This document shows positions 1 to 8,590 of a stretch of 64,000 bases of DNA, piece by piece (positions within the stretch are counted from its first letter, which is position 1; each line of letters opens with the position of its first letter). The position numbers and the translations under genes are program-made. This DNA comes from Allostella sp. ATCC 35155 (GTDB taxonomy: Bacteria > Pseudomonadota > Alphaproteobacteria > ATCC43930 > Allostellaceae): the NCBI GenBank assembly GCA_006738865.1, contig AP019701.1, forward strand, positions 62,001 to 126,000, given 5' to 3'. Under the pieces are notes generated by a model. It was not told the origin of the DNA. It worked only from the letters and a program-made list of their open reading frames with translations, and did no database searches.

Positions 1-858
1 GCGGCCGGGCACGGTGCCGCGGGCGAGGTCGAAGAGGTCGCCGACCACATCGGCGCGACTGATGACCCCGGCGGCGATCGGCTGCACGAGATCGCCCGCC
101 TCGTGAAGGGCGCCCTCGCGCGTGTCGACGAAGATGCGGGCCCGTCGCACCGCCTCGTCGTCGGCCTCCCGCATGTTGGGCGTGAAGCCGCCGACGAGGT
201 CGAGATGGCAGCCGAGCGGCAGCCATTCCCCGCGGATGAGGGGCTGCTCGGCGAGGGTGGCGCAGCTCACGATATCGGCCTCGCGGACGGCCGACGCGAG
301 ATCGGTCGTCGCGCTCGCGGCGAACCCCTCTTCGGCGAGGCGTCCGGCCAGGCCTTCGGCTGCCTCGCGCCGCCGGCCCCAGACGACGATCTCGCGCAGC
401 GGCCGAACGGCGGCGTGGGCGCGCACCAGATGGGGAGCCAGCGCTCCGGTGCCGACGATGACGAGCCGCCGCGCATCCGCCCGCGCGAGGCGGGAGGCGG
501 CCAGTGCCGAGGCGGCGGCCGTGCGGCGGACGGTCAGCATGCTGCCGTCGATCACCGCGCGCGGCGCGCCGGTGGCGCCGTCGAGCAGCAGGTAGGTGCC
601 GATCACCGCCGGCAGGCCGCGCCGGCCGTTGTCGGGATAGACGGTGACGATCTTGATGCCGACCGCGCCCCCCCGGCTCCAGGCGGGCATCAGCAGCAGC
701 ATGGCGTCGCGCCCGGCCGGCTGGGGGATCGGGTGATGATGGCGCAGGGGCACCTCGCGCCCGGCGCGGAACGCCTCGTCGAGCGTCGAGACGAGGGAGG
801 GATAGTCGAGGGTGCGCTCGACCGTGGCCGCGTCGACGATCCGGGGCGCAGCGCTCAT
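1..858 (-). CDS. Ornithine cyclodeaminase / mu-crystallin family protein (3' end outside window)
   Basis: Partial: 286 codons are present and the C-terminus runs off the left edge (family about 310-330 residues). The family includes NAD(P)-dependent ornithine cyclodeaminase, alanine dehydrogenase and imine reductases; the exact substrate cannot be read here. The N-terminal half has the substrate-binding lysine context GIKIVTVYPDN, followed by a Rossmann NAD-binding motif GTGALAPHL and a second-strand region VVWGRRREAA. The ATG at 858 overlaps the stop of the upstream lapA-like gene (ATGA), so the two are probably co-transcribed. The fold assignment is firm, the reaction is not. Confidence 0.85.
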   Translation of the reverse strand, partial: MSAAPRIVDAATVERTLDYPSLVSTLDEAFRAGREVPLRHHHPIPQPAGRDAMLLLMPAWSRGGAVGIKIVTVYPDNGRRGLPAVIGTYLLLDGATGAPRAVIDGSMLTVRRTAAASALAASRLARADARRLVIVGTGALAPHLVRAHAAVRPLREIVVWGRRREAAEGLAGRLAEEGFAASATTDLASAVREADIVSCATLAEQPLIRGEWLPLGCHLDLVGGFTPNMREADDEAVRRARIFVDTREGALHEAGDLVQPIAAGVISRADVVGDLFDLARGTVPGR

Positions 859-1211
859 GCCGGAGTGCGATCCCGCTGGACGACGAGCGCCCGGGCTTCG
901 CCGGTGGCCGCGGCCACGCCGTCGCCTTCGGCGATCCGCCGCCGCAGGGTCTGAACCTCGCTCTCGAGCGCCGCGATGCGGCGGCCGCGGCGGCGCATTT
1001 CCCGCCGCTGGATGCCGGCCGAAAGCCAGGTGGCGAGGGCACCGATCGCCAACCCGACGGCCACGGCGGCGAGGATCACCAGGAAGGCCGGTACCGTCAC
1101 GACGAAGGGCAGCGGCCACAGTTCGAGCGAAACGGCCTCGCGGTTCGTGACCGCGAAGGCGGAGATCGCCGCCAGCAGCGGCAGGGTCAGCAGCCAGAAG
1201 AAGAAGCGCAC
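855..1211 (-). CDS. LapA-domain (DUF1049) inner-membrane protein
   Basis: 118 residues. There are two hydrophobic segments, about residues 3-20 and 37-60, separated by a short loop with NREAVSLELWPLPF, the usual LapA-domain pattern. A basic, helical C-terminal tail (about 65-108) is likely a coiled coil in the cytoplasm. E. coli LapA takes part in LPS assembly and control of LpxC turnover together with LapB; no lapB is in this window, so the function is inferred from the domain only. It lies 21 bp after ihfB and overlaps the cyclodeaminase-like gene by 4 bp. The ihfB-lapA order is common in alphaproteobacteria. Confidence 0.85.
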   Translation of the reverse strand: MRFFFWLLTLPLLAAISAFAVTNREAVSLELWPLPFVVTVPAFLVILAAVAVGLAIGALATWLSAGIQRREMRRRGRRIAALESEVQTLRRRIAEGDGVAAATGEARALVVQRDRTPA

Positions 1212-1232
1212 GATGTCAACCGTCCCGCCGGC

Positions 1233-1520
1233 TCACGACTCCGCGGCGTTGAGACGCTCGCGGAGCTGCTTGCCGGTCTTGAAGAAAGGGGTGCGCTTGC
1301 GCTCGACCTTGACCGCCTCGCCCGTGCGCGGGTTCCGGCCGACGCGCGGATCGCGCTCCTTCACAGAAAACGCTCCGAAGCCCCGGAGTTCCACCCGGTC
1401 GCCGCGCGCCAGCGCCTCGACCACCTCCTCGAAGATGGTGGTCACGATGCGCTCGACGTCGCGCTGATAGAGGTGGGGATTGAGTTCCGCGAGCCGCAGG
1501 ATCAGTTCGGACTTGGTCAT
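1233..1520 (-). CDS. ihfB: Integration host factor subunit beta
   Basis: 95 residues, the full length for the family. IHF-beta pairs with IHF-alpha to bind and bend DNA in the minor groove, affecting sigma-54 promoters, recombination and replication. The HU/IHF signature is clear: MTKSELI at the start, the [12 protein letters not shown] segment, the beta-arm [10 protein letters not shown] with the intercalating proline, then [13 protein letters not shown]. It sits directly after sppA (54 bp) and before the lapA-like gene. A purine-rich ribosome site (GGAAGG) lies about 8 bp before the ATG. The beta rather than alpha or HU assignment rests on the sequence type and the rpsA-sppA neighbourhood. 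Confidence 0.95.
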   Translation of the reverse strand: MTKSELILRLAELNPHLYQRDVERIVTTIFEEVVEALARGDRVELRGFGAFSVKERDPRVGRNPRTGEAVKVERKRTPFFKTGKQLRERLNAAES

Positions 1521-1574
1521 TGCAGCACCTTCCGGGCGCTGGGCGCCCTCGGAACGGAGCTGCCCGACCGTCTG

Positions 1575-2495
1575 TCAGCCGCCCCCGTCGCCGGCAGGGT
1601 GCCAAACGGAGATCGGCCCGTCAACCCTAAGCCTCTCTGGGAAAAGGGATTTTCCGAGAGCGGCGAGTCCGGTGCCGATCCAGGAGTCGGGTTCGCCCGG
1701 TCGGACGTCGACCGTACGCAGGTCGCGGTCGACCGATTTGCTGCGCGCCAGCCAGGAGCGCGCGGCCGGTTCGCCGCCGCTCTCGTCGACCAGGCCCAGT
1801 TCCTTCGCCTTCCGTCCGGTGAAGACCCGGCCGTCGGCCAGCGCGACCGCGCGGTCGCGGTCCATGGCGCGGCGCTCGGCCACCAGGTCGACGAACTGGT
1901 CGTAGAGATCCCGCACGACCACTTCGGCGGCCTCCCGTGCCGCTGGTGTCAGCGGTTCCAGCGGGCTGGGGGTGCCCTTCAGGGGCGCGCTCTTGATCGT
2001 CTCGGGCTTGATGCCGATGCGGTCGAGCAGGCCGGTGATATCGGCCGACTGCATGATGACGCCGATCGAGCCGGTCACGCTGGAGTCGCGCACGAATATG
2101 CGCTCGCCGCCCAGCGCGGCCATGTAGGCGGCGGAGGTTCCGAGGGAGTCGATGACGGCGACGGTCGGCTTCTTGTCGGCCAGCGCGCGGAGCGCGCGGT
2201 AGAGCCCTTCGCCCCCGCCCACGGCGCCGCCGGGGCTGTCGATGCGCACGACGACTGCGGCGACGTCGTCATCCTCGCCGAGTCGGCGGATCGTCTCGTC
2301 GCGCTGCGGACTGTCGGAGATGAAGCCGGTCACCCAGAGGCGGGCGACATGCGGGCGATCGAAGATGCCGCCTGCGCCATCGGCGGCCACCAGCCCGGCA
2401 CCCACCAGGGCCAGGACGGCGACGGCGCGCCAGATGCCGAGCCGGCGCTTCAGGCGGCGACGGTCGATCAGGGAGTCGGAGCCGCTGTCGGGCAT
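1575..2495 (-). CDS. sppA: Signal peptide peptidase SppA (short form)
   Basis: 306 residues, the short single-domain SppA type. It is an inner-membrane serine protease that degrades signal peptides left after secretion. There is one N-terminal membrane segment (about residues 21-40) after a basic stretch, then a ClpP-like fold with VVRIDSPGG near 82-90. The probable nucleophile is Ser121 in GTSAAYMAALGG and the general base Lys173 in APLKGTPSP; their spacing of 52 residues matches characterised short SppA enzymes. The start lacks a strong ribosome site, so a nearby alternative start is possible. It lies between rpsA and ihfB in the same orientation. Confidence 0.93.
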   Translation of the reverse strand: MPDSGSDSLIDRRRLKRRLGIWRAVAVLALVGAGLVAADGAGGIFDRPHVARLWVTGFISDSPQRDETIRRLGEDDDVAAVVVRIDSPGGAVGGGEGLYRALRALADKKPTVAVIDSLGTSAAYMAALGGERIFVRDSSVTGSIGVIMQSADITGLLDRIGIKPETIKSAPLKGTPSPLEPLTPAAREAAEVVVRDLYDQFVDLVAERRAMDRDRAVALADGRVFTGRKAKELGLVDESGGEPAARSWLARSKSVDRDLRTVDVRPGEPDSWIGTGLAALGKSLFPERLRVDGPISVWHPAGDGGG

Positions 2496-2570
2496 GCGCG
2501 CTTGGGCCGGCGGGAAACGATATGGAGGGATGCGGGCAGCGATCCGGGAAGGATCGCCGCCCGCCTGCGC

Positions 2571-4283
2571 CTACTCTTCGGTCTCGGTCTTCTCGCGATC
2601 CTGGCGGGCGCGGTTCATGGCCGCTCCCAGGATGTCGCCGAGGCTCGCACCGGAGTCGGACGAGCCGAACTCCGCCATCGCGCGCTTCTCCTCGTCGAGT
2701 TCGCGGGCCTTGATCGACAACGTCACCTTGCGGGTGGCGCGATCGATGTTGGTGACCTTGGCGTCGACCTTCTCGCCCACGGCGAAACGGTCGGGCCGCT
2801 GCTCGCTGCGATCACGCGACAGCTCGGACTTGCGGATGAAGCCCGGGACGCCGTCCGACATGGTGACGTCGAGGCCGCCGTCCTGGATGCCGGTCACGGT
2901 GCAGGTGACGACCTGGCCCTTGTTCATGCGGCCCATCGCCGACTCGAACGGATCGTTCTCGAGCTGCTTGATGCCGAGGCTGATGCGTTCCTTGTCGATG
3001 TCGACGTCGAGCACCTTGACGCGAACCTGATCCCCCTTGCGGAAGTCCTGGATCGCGTTCTCGCCCGGACGGCTCCAGTCGATGTCCGAGAGATGGACCA
3101 TGCCGTCGATGTCGCCGGGCAGGCCGACGAAGAGGCCGAACTCGGTGATGTTGCGAACCTCGCCCTCGAGCTCGGTCCCCGCGGGGTACTTCTCGACGAA
3201 GGACTCCCAGGGGTTCTCCAGGCACTGCTTCAGGCCGAGGCTGATCCGCCGCTTCTGCGGATCGACGTCGAGGACCATGACCTCGACTTCCTGGCTGGTG
3301 GAGACGATCTTGCCCGGATGGACGTTCTTCTTGGTCCAGCTCATCTCGGAGACATGGACCAAGCCCTCGACCCCCGGCTCCAGCTCCACGAAGGCGCCGT
3401 AGTCGGTGATGTTGGTGACGCGCCCGCGGAACTTGGCACCGGCCGGGTACTTCAGCTCGACGCCCTCCCACGGGTCGGCCTCGAGCTGCTTCATGCCGAG
3501 CGAGATGCGCTGGGTCTCCGGGTTGAAGCGGATGACCTGCACCTTGACCGACTGGCCGATGGTGAGCGCCTCGGACGGGTGGTTGATGCGCCGCCAGGCG
3601 ATGTCGGTGACATGCAGCAGGCCGTCCACGCCGCCGAGATCGACGAAGGCGCCGTAGTCGGTGATGTTCTTCACCACGCCCGTCAGGATCTGGCCTTCCT
3701 TCAGGCTGGCCACCAGCTCCGAGCGGGCCTCGGCGCGCGATTCCTCCAGGACGGCGCGGCGCGACACCACGATGTTGCCGCGCGAGCGGTCCATCTTGAG
3801 GATCTGGAAGGGCTGCGGCGACCCCATCAGCGGGGTGACGTCGCGCATCGGCCGGATGTCGACCTGGCTGCCCGGCAGGAAGGCCACGGCACCCGAAAGA
3901 TCGACCGTGAAGCCGCCCTTGACGCGCCCGAAGATGACCCCGGTGACGCGCACATTGTCCTGGAAGGACTTCTCCAGCTGCGACCAGGCCTCCTCGCGGC
4001 GGGCCTTCTCGCGGCTCAGGACGGCTTCGCCGTTCTTGTCTTCCATCCGCTCCAGGAAGACCTCGACCAGATCGCCCACCGCGATTTCCGGAGGCTGGCC
4101 CGCCACCGAAAATTCCTTGAGGGGGACCCGGCCCTCGGACTTCAGTCCGACGTCGATCAGGGCGAAATCGCCCTCGACGGAGATCACGGTTCCCTTGAGA
4201 ACCGTGCCTTCGAGCCCGCCGCTACGGCCAAGGCTCTCGTCCAGGAGGTCGGCAAAGCTCTCCTTGCGTGCCGCTTCCGCCAT
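2571..4283 (-). CDS. rpsA: 30S ribosomal protein S1
   Basis: 570 residues, near the usual length. S1 holds mRNA on the small subunit and is needed to initiate on structured or weak leaders. Six S1/OB repeats can be followed, with typical phrases such as ITDYGAFVDLGGVDGLLHVTDIAW, ITDYGAFVELEPGVEGLVHVSEMSW and ITEFGLFVGLPGDIDGMVHLSDIDW. The chosen ATG at 4283 begins MAEAARKESFADLLDESL, the standard alphaproteobacterial N-terminus, with GAGGAA just upstream; the open frame extends further 5' but without homology. It follows cmk after a 146-bp gap, as in many proteobacteria. Confidence 0.97.
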   Translation of the reverse strand: MAEAARKESFADLLDESLGRSGGLEGTVLKGTVISVEGDFALIDVGLKSEGRVPLKEFSVAGQPPEIAVGDLVEVFLERMEDKNGEAVLSREKARREEAWSQLEKSFQDNVRVTGVIFGRVKGGFTVDLSGAVAFLPGSQVDIRPMRDVTPLMGSPQPFQILKMDRSRGNIVVSRRAVLEESRAEARSELVASLKEGQILTGVVKNITDYGAFVDLGGVDGLLHVTDIAWRRINHPSEALTIGQSVKVQVIRFNPETQRISLGMKQLEADPWEGVELKYPAGAKFRGRVTNITDYGAFVELEPGVEGLVHVSEMSWTKKNVHPGKIVSTSQEVEVMVLDVDPQKRRISLGLKQCLENPWESFVEKYPAGTELEGEVRNITEFGLFVGLPGDIDGMVHLSDIDWSRPGENAIQDFRKGDQVRVKVLDVDIDKERISLGIKQLENDPFESAMGRMNKGQVVTCTVTGIQDGGLDVTMSDGVPGFIRKSELSRDRSEQRPDRFAVGEKVDAKVTNIDRATRKVTLSIKARELDEEKRAMAEFGSSDSGASLGDILGAAMNRARQDREKTETEE

Positions 4284-4429
4284 GTTATTCCTCACTCTCC
4301 CGACAGGATGAGCGGCCGCCGTCCGGGAGAGGGGACGAGGTCCGCTGTCGTCATCGATCGACGGGCGTGACGACGTTGGCCCGATCCTGCGGCTTCCGCC
4401 GGATGCCTTGACGGCGACCCGGGCGGAGA

Positions 4430-5053
4430 TCAGCGTGCGCGGGAGGCGATGTGCGCCAGAACCGCCCGGAAGGCGGCCTCGGGGTCGAGTTGCGTCGTGT
4501 CGAGCACGAATGCATCCTCGGCCTGGGACAGGGGCGCCGTGCTCCGGCCGCTGTCCCTCGCGTCGCGTTCCTGAATATCCTGCAGGATGCGCGCTTCTAT
4601 AGCGGGCACCCCCCGATCCTGCAACTCCTTCGCGCGGCGGCGGGCGCGTTCGGCGGCGTCGGCGACGAGGAACACCTTCACCTCCGCCTCGGGGCAGACG
4701 ACCGTGCCGATATCCCGACCGTCCAGGACGGCCCCGGGCGGGGTCGCCGCGAAGCGCCGCTGAAATGCCAGAAGGGCCGCGCGCACCGCCGGAATGGCAG
4801 CCAGCACCGAGGTCGCCCGGCCGACCTCCTCGTCGCGCAGGCGCGGGCTCGCCAGTTCGTCCGAGCTCAAGGCCTCGGCCGCGGCAACCGCCGCGGCCGC
4901 GTCGTCGGGCGCCCGACCGGCTTCCAGCAGCCGCCGGGCGACCGCGCGATAGAGCGCCCCGGTATCGAGGTGGGGATACCCGAAATGAGCCGCGAGCCGG
5001 CGGGCGAGGGTGCCCTTGCCGGCGGCCGCCGGCCCGTCGATCGCGATGATCAA
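4430..5053 (-). CDS. cmk: Cytidylate kinase
   Basis: 207 residues. The enzyme phosphorylates CMP and dCMP with ATP in the cytosol. The P-loop is [19 protein letters not shown] near the N-terminus, followed by [12 protein letters not shown], the [21 protein letters not shown] nucleotide-binding segment and the lid-like RRAKELQ. No ATG fits the N-terminus: translation most likely starts at the TTG at 5053, which overlaps the aroA stop (TTGA), implying translational coupling. The order aroA-cmk-rpsA is the conserved proteobacterial arrangement. Confidence 0.95.
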   Translation of the reverse strand: MIIAIDGPAAAGKGTLARRLAAHFGYPHLDTGALYRAVARRLLEAGRAPDDAAAAVAAAEALSSDELASPRLRDEEVGRATSVLAAIPAVRAALLAFQRRFAATPPGAVLDGRDIGTVVCPEAEVKVFLVADAAERARRRAKELQDRGVPAIEARILQDIQERDARDSGRSTAPLSQAEDAFVLDTTQLDPEAAFRAVLAHIASRAR

Positions 5054-6417
5054 GCGGTGATCGCCCTGCGCGGCCCGTCTCCCTCGCCATCGGGGCGGGC
5101 GATGCGGGCGCCCAGCCCGTTCATCAGGCCGACGAAGTCGGGAAAGCTGGTGGAGATGGCGGCCTCGTCGTCGATCGTGACGGGCTCGCGGGTGGCGATG
5201 CCGAGCACCAGGAACGCCATCGCGATGCGGTGGTCGAGGCGGGTCGCGATGTGGCCGCCGCCCTCCGGCGCATGGCCGTCGCCCTCGACCGTCAGGGTAT
5301 CGCCGTCGACCGAGACCACCGCGCCGCAGGCCGCGAGCCCTTCGGCGACCGCGGTCAGCCGGTCGCTCTCCTTGACCCGCAGCTCGCCGAGGCCGTGCAT
5401 CACGGTACGCCCGCGCCCGGCCGCGGCAAGGCACGCCAGGATCGGATATTCGTCGATCATGCTGGGCGCGCGCCCGGCGGGAACGGAAACCCCGGTCAGC
5501 GGGCCGGTACCGCGCACGCGCAGGTCGCCGACCGGCTCGCCCGCCTGCACCCGCGCATTCTCGACCGCAACGGCGGCGCCCATCTCCTGCAGCGTCGTCA
5601 GCAGGCCGGTGCGCAACGGGTTCAGGCCGACATTGCGGATCAGCACGTTCGAGCCCTCGACCAGGAGCGCGGCGACGATCGGGAAGGCGGCCGAAGAGGG
5701 GTCGCCGGGAACCAGGACCGGCCGCCCGGTCAGCTCCGGCTGGCCGAGCAGCGACACGACCCGCCCCTCGGGACCGTCCTCGACGTCGATCGTCGCCCCG
5801 AAGTGCCGCAGCATGAGTTCGGTATGGTCGCGGGTCGGCTCGGGCTCGACCACCGTCGTGCGGCCGGGCGTATTCAGGCCGGCCAGCAGCACCGCCGACT
5901 TCACCTGGGCGGAAGCGACCGGCAGGCGATAGCGGATCGGCAGCGGATCGGACGCGCCGCGCAGGCCGAGCGGCAGGCGGTCGCCCGACCGCGCGAGGAA
6001 GGTGGCGCCCATCTGGCGCAGCGGCGTCATCACGCGCGCCATCGGGCGGCGCACGAGCGAGGCGTCGCCGGTGAAGAAGGCGGTGATCGGATGCGCGGCG
6101 ACGACGCCCATGAGCAGGCGGGCGCCGGTGCCGGCATTGCCCATGTCCAGGACTTCGGCCGGCTCGGTCAGGGCTCCGACCCCGACGCCGCGCACGTGCC
6201 AACTGCCGTCCGGCTGCTGGCTCACCATGGCGCCGAGCGCGCGCATGGCGACGGCCGTGCGCAGGACATCCTCCCCCTCGAGCAGCCCCTCGATGACGGT
6301 CTCGCCGACGGCGAGGCTGCCGAGCATCAGGGCGCGGTGCGAGATCGACTTGTCGCCCGGGACGGCGATCTCGCCGGTGAGCGGGCCGGCGGCGGTGGCG
6401 GAGCGGAGGGCGGTCAC
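5050..6417 (-). CDS. aroA: 3-phosphoshikimate 1-carboxyvinyltransferase (EPSP synthase, class II-like)
   Basis: 455 residues. It joins PEP to shikimate-3-phosphate, the sixth step of the shikimate pathway. The N-terminus has [13 protein letters not shown] and the fingerprint [19 protein letters not shown], which match the class II enzymes typified by CP4 more closely than the E. coli type, including the same total length. The glyphosate-relevant loop reads GNAGTGARL with Gly96 where CP4 has alanine, so the insensitive CP4 residue is not present. Further motifs are DASLVRRPM and, near the C-terminus, [13 protein letters not shown]. First gene of the aroA-cmk-rpsA run; transcription diverges from the TIGR02300 gene. 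Confidence 0.96.
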   Translation of the reverse strand: MTALRSATAAGPLTGEIAVPGDKSISHRALMLGSLAVGETVIEGLLEGEDVLRTAVAMRALGAMVSQQPDGSWHVRGVGVGALTEPAEVLDMGNAGTGARLLMGVVAAHPITAFFTGDASLVRRPMARVMTPLRQMGATFLARSGDRLPLGLRGASDPLPIRYRLPVASAQVKSAVLLAGLNTPGRTTVVEPEPTRDHTELMLRHFGATIDVEDGPEGRVVSLLGQPELTGRPVLVPGDPSSAAFPIVAALLVEGSNVLIRNVGLNPLRTGLLTTLQEMGAAVAVENARVQAGEPVGDLRVRGTGPLTGVSVPAGRAPSMIDEYPILACLAAAGRGRTVMHGLGELRVKESDRLTAVAEGLAACGAVVSVDGDTLTVEGDGHAPEGGGHIATRLDHRIAMAFLVLGIATREPVTIDDEAAISTSFPDFVGLMNGLGARIARPDGEGDGPRRAITA

Positions 6418-6640
6418 GGGAGGGCGGGCCTTGCTGTCGGTCGGAATTCGGGGCCGGCACGCTTGTCGGCCGCGCGGTCATTACCATATGGCGGTGCCTT
6501 GCGACACCGGGCCGAGCCGGACGACGCACCGTCGCCGCTGCCGCAACTAAAATCTTTGACAGTCGGGCGTGCGCGTGGCAATCGGCGCCCCTTCGGCCGG
6601 GCGCGCGGCATCATACGGCAGTATATCTGGAGCGATTGAC

Positions 6641-6967
6641 GTGGCGAAACCGGAATGGGGTCTGAAGCGCATCTGCCATAGCTGCGGCACGCGCTACTAC
6701 GACATGCGTCGTGCGACGATCAAATGCCCCAAGTGCGGCACCGAATTTGATCCCGAGGCGCTGCTGAAGAGCCGGCGCGGGCGCCCGGTCGCGGCCCCCG
6801 GCGCGGCCGCGCCCGATGCGATCGTACCCGAGGACGAGGCCCTCGCCGACGACGCGGAGAAGAACGAGGAGGACGAGGAGCTGATCGAGGACACCTCCGA
6901 GCTGGGCGAGGACGACGACGACGTCGCGGAGGTCATCGAGAACGTCGACGAGGACGACGAGCGCTAG
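6641..6967 (+). CDS. TIGR02300 family (FYDLN-type acidic) protein
   Basis: 108 residues from a GTG start. The N-terminal 45 residues form a small zinc-ribbon-like module: CHSCGTRYYDMRR followed by IKCPKCGTEFDPE, two CxxC pairs. The C-terminal half is extremely acidic (runs of D and E). This architecture is typical of TIGR02300, a conserved alphaproteobacterial family of unknown function; here the usual FYDL motif reads YYDM. The GTG gives VAKPEWGLKRIC, the conserved start, whereas an upstream ATG at 6569 adds an unrelated tail. It is divergent from aroA and followed by tRNA-Ala. No biochemical function can be assigned. Confidence 0.85.
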   Translation: MAKPEWGLKRICHSCGTRYYDMRRATIKCPKCGTEFDPEALLKSRRGRPVAAPGAAAPDAIVPEDEALADDAEKNEEDEELIEDTSELGEDDDDVAEVIENVDEDDER

Positions 6968-7046
6968 GCTGCCGCGACGGGTTCGGGCGGGCGGCGCGAT
7001 TTTCCTCTTGCGCGGGATCGGCTCCCACCCCTAAGAGAGGCGCCCC

Positions 7047-7071
7047 GGATCGGCAGTCCCAACGCCGATCC
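7047..7071 (+). other. Hairpin between the TIGR02300 gene and tRNA-Ala
   Basis: An 8-bp perfect inverted repeat (GGATCGGC / GCCGATCC) with a 9-nt loop. It lies downstream of the TIGR02300 gene and 19 bp before tRNA-Ala. No T-run follows, so it may be a weak terminator or only a structured spacer. Confidence 0.4.
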
Positions 7072-7090
7072 GCGGAAGAGTTCCGGAATC

Positions 7091-7166
<76 letters not shown>

Positions 7167-7173
7167 TCCGACG

Positions 7174-7207
7174 GAAGGGCCCGGACGAGCGATCGTCCGG
7201 GCCCTTC
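7174..7207 (+). terminator. Hairpin terminator after tRNA-Ala
   Basis: A perfect 15-bp stem (GAAGGGCCCGGACGA with its complement) closed by a GCGA tetraloop. Downstream is GCATTTCCG, so the U-tract is poor, but the position directly after the tRNA and the length of the stem support termination. Confidence 0.75.
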
Positions 7208-7222
7208 GCATTTCCGCAACCG

Positions 7223-7250
7223 CTTGATGTCGCCGCCGGCGATCCCAAAT
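7223..7250 (+). promoter_or_regulatory. Probable heat-shock (RpoH, sigma-32) promoter of hsp20
   Basis: CTTGATG at 7223-7229, a 14-bp spacer, then CCCAAAT at 7244-7250. This is close to the sigma-32 consensus CTTGAAA-N12-14-CCCCATnT. It lies about 95 bp before the small heat-shock gene, leaving a leader of roughly 85 nt. The match is by eye. Confidence 0.6.
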
Positions 7251-7344
7251 TATGCAAGGCGGACGCGGCCTTCGGGGCGGGTCCGACGAGGGGTGCCGCA
7301 AGGGCCCCACCACCTGCTCGCTCGCCAAATCGAGGGGGAGGCGC

Positions 7345-7809
7345 ATGAGCCGTCTATCGCTGCTGAACAGCCCGCTGCTGCTGGGCTTCGATCATGTCGA
7401 GCGCGTGCTCGACCGCGTTTCCAAGTCGTCGACCGACGGCTATCCGCCCTACAACATCGAGCAGATCGGCGAGGACCGGCTGCGGATCAGCCTCGCGGTC
7501 GCCGGCTTCTCGACGGACGAACTGGCGGTCCAGATCGAGGACAACCAGCTCGTGGTCCGGGGCAAGCAGCGGGAGGATCCGGCGCGAGTCTTCCTCCACC
7601 GGGGGATCGCGGCGCGTCAGTTCCAGCGCAGCTTCGTGCTGGCCGACGGGATCGAGATCACCGGTGCACACCTCGACAATGGACTGCTGCATGTCGACCT
7701 CCGCCGGCCGCCGGTGGAGAGCCGGGTGCGGACCATCCGCATCGACGGCACGAAGGCTGCAGGCGGCAATGCCGTGGATGCAGCGGTCGGCGTGGCACGC
7801 CGGAGCTGA
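7345..7809 (+). CDS. Small heat-shock protein, Hsp20/IbpA family
   Basis: 154 residues. Small heat-shock proteins hold unfolding proteins in a refoldable state for DnaK/ClpB. The alpha-crystallin domain spans about residues 33-125: PPYNIEQIGEDRLRISLAVAGF, then ELAVQIEDNQLVVRGKQ, FLHRGIAARQFQRSFVLADGIEITGAHLDNGLLHVDL, the last part being the usual IbpA-type strand. The C-terminal IxI-type anchor can be seen as IRI at about 133-135. A strong purine-rich ribosome site (GAGGGGGAGG) precedes the ATG. It is followed 22 bp later by the DUF1150 gene and preceded by a heat-shock-like promoter. Confidence 0.95.
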   Translation: MSRLSLLNSPLLLGFDHVERVLDRVSKSSTDGYPPYNIEQIGEDRLRISLAVAGFSTDELAVQIEDNQLVVRGKQREDPARVFLHRGIAARQFQRSFVLADGIEITGAHLDNGLLHVDLRRPPVESRVRTIRIDGTKAAGGNAVDAAVGVARRS

Positions 7810-7831
7810 CGCGGCGGGCAGGAGAAGGACG

Positions 7832-8047
7832 ATGAACGGTACGGAAAAGCTCAAGCATCTGTCGGTCCAGGATTTCGCCCAGTTGGGTCTTCCCCATCTG
7901 GCCTATGTCCGGCGGGTGGTGATCAACGACGAGATCCGCTTTGCAATTCATGCCGCCGACGGCTCCACGATGGGGATGGCACCCGACATCGACGTCGCGT
8001 TCGCGGCCGTGCGCCAGCACGACATGGAGCCGCTGAGCGTGCACTGA
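7832..8047 (+). CDS. DUF1150 family protein
   Basis: 71 residues. The sequence LSVQDFAQLGLPHLAYVRRV and the C-terminal half with GMAPDIDVAFAAVRQHDMEPLSVH are the DUF1150 pattern, a small alphaproteobacterial family nearly always beside an hsp20 gene. The gene is 22 bp downstream of hsp20 with a GGAG ribosome site, so it is probably part of the same heat-shock transcript. The function is unknown. The protein has no membrane segment. Confidence 0.88.
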   Translation: MNGTEKLKHLSVQDFAQLGLPHLAYVRRVVINDEIRFAIHAADGSTMGMAPDIDVAFAAVRQHDMEPLSVH

Positions 8048-8125
8048 TCGCGCGGCACACCGACGGTCGCGGCCGGCGATTCCGCCGGTCGCCCGCGGCG
8101 GCCCGGTCGGTCGGTCGGCGGCCGG

Positions 8126-8590
8126 TCAGGCCGATGGCGTGACCGCTTGGCTGCTGAGAATGGCGTAGAGCGCGTCGGCGCGGTCCGTGCCGCGCAGCTT
8201 GTCGCAGGTGCCGCGGTCGCGGAACAGGCGCGACACCCGGGCCAGTGCCTTGAGATGGTCGGCCCCGGCACTTTCCGGTGCAAGCAGCAGGAACAGCAGG
8301 TCGACCGGGCGCTCGTCGATGGCGTCGAAATCGATGGGCCGATCGACGCGTGCGAACACGCCGACGATCCGGTCGAGGTCGGCGAGCTTGCCGTGCGGGA
8401 TGGCGATGCCGTTGCCGACGCCGGTCGTGCCCAGGCGCTCTCGCTCCAGCAGGACGTCGAATATCGCCCGTTCCGGCAGACCGGTGATCTGCGCCGCCTT
8501 GCGGGCCAGTTCCTGCAACGCCTGCTTCTTGCTGCCCACCTTGAGCCGCGCGATGACCGCTTCCGGGGTCAATAGGTCTTCTATTTCCAT
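8126..8590 (-). CDS. ptsN: PTS IIA-like nitrogen-regulatory protein PtsN
   Basis: 154 residues, the normal length for EIIA-Ntr. It accepts phosphate from NPr in the nitrogen PTS and regulates potassium transport, stringent response and other targets. The phospho-acceptor is His66 in GVGNGIAIPHGKL, followed by DRPIDFDAIDERPVDLLFLLLAPE. In alphaproteobacteria it normally follows rpoN and hpf; here it follows rpoN across a 337-bp gap without hpf. No ptsH or ptsP is in the window. Confidence 0.95.
   Translation of the reverse strand: MEIEDLLTPEAVIARLKVGSKKQALQELARKAAQITGLPERAIFDVLLERERLGTTGVGNGIAIPHGKLADLDRIVGVFARVDRPIDFDAIDERPVDLLFLLLAPESAGADHLKALARVSRLFRDRGTCDKLRGTDRADALYAILSSQAVTPSA

Noticed and set aside
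1473-4370. A 965-codon open frame on the plus strand across sppA and rpsA
   Set aside because: Antisense to two well-conserved genes; its product is a low-complexity His/Asp/Gly-rich sequence typical of GC-rich shadow frames.
6556-6584. TTGACA before the TIGR02300 gene as a promoter
   Set aside because: The -35 hexamer is perfect but no acceptable -10 sits at 16-18 bp.
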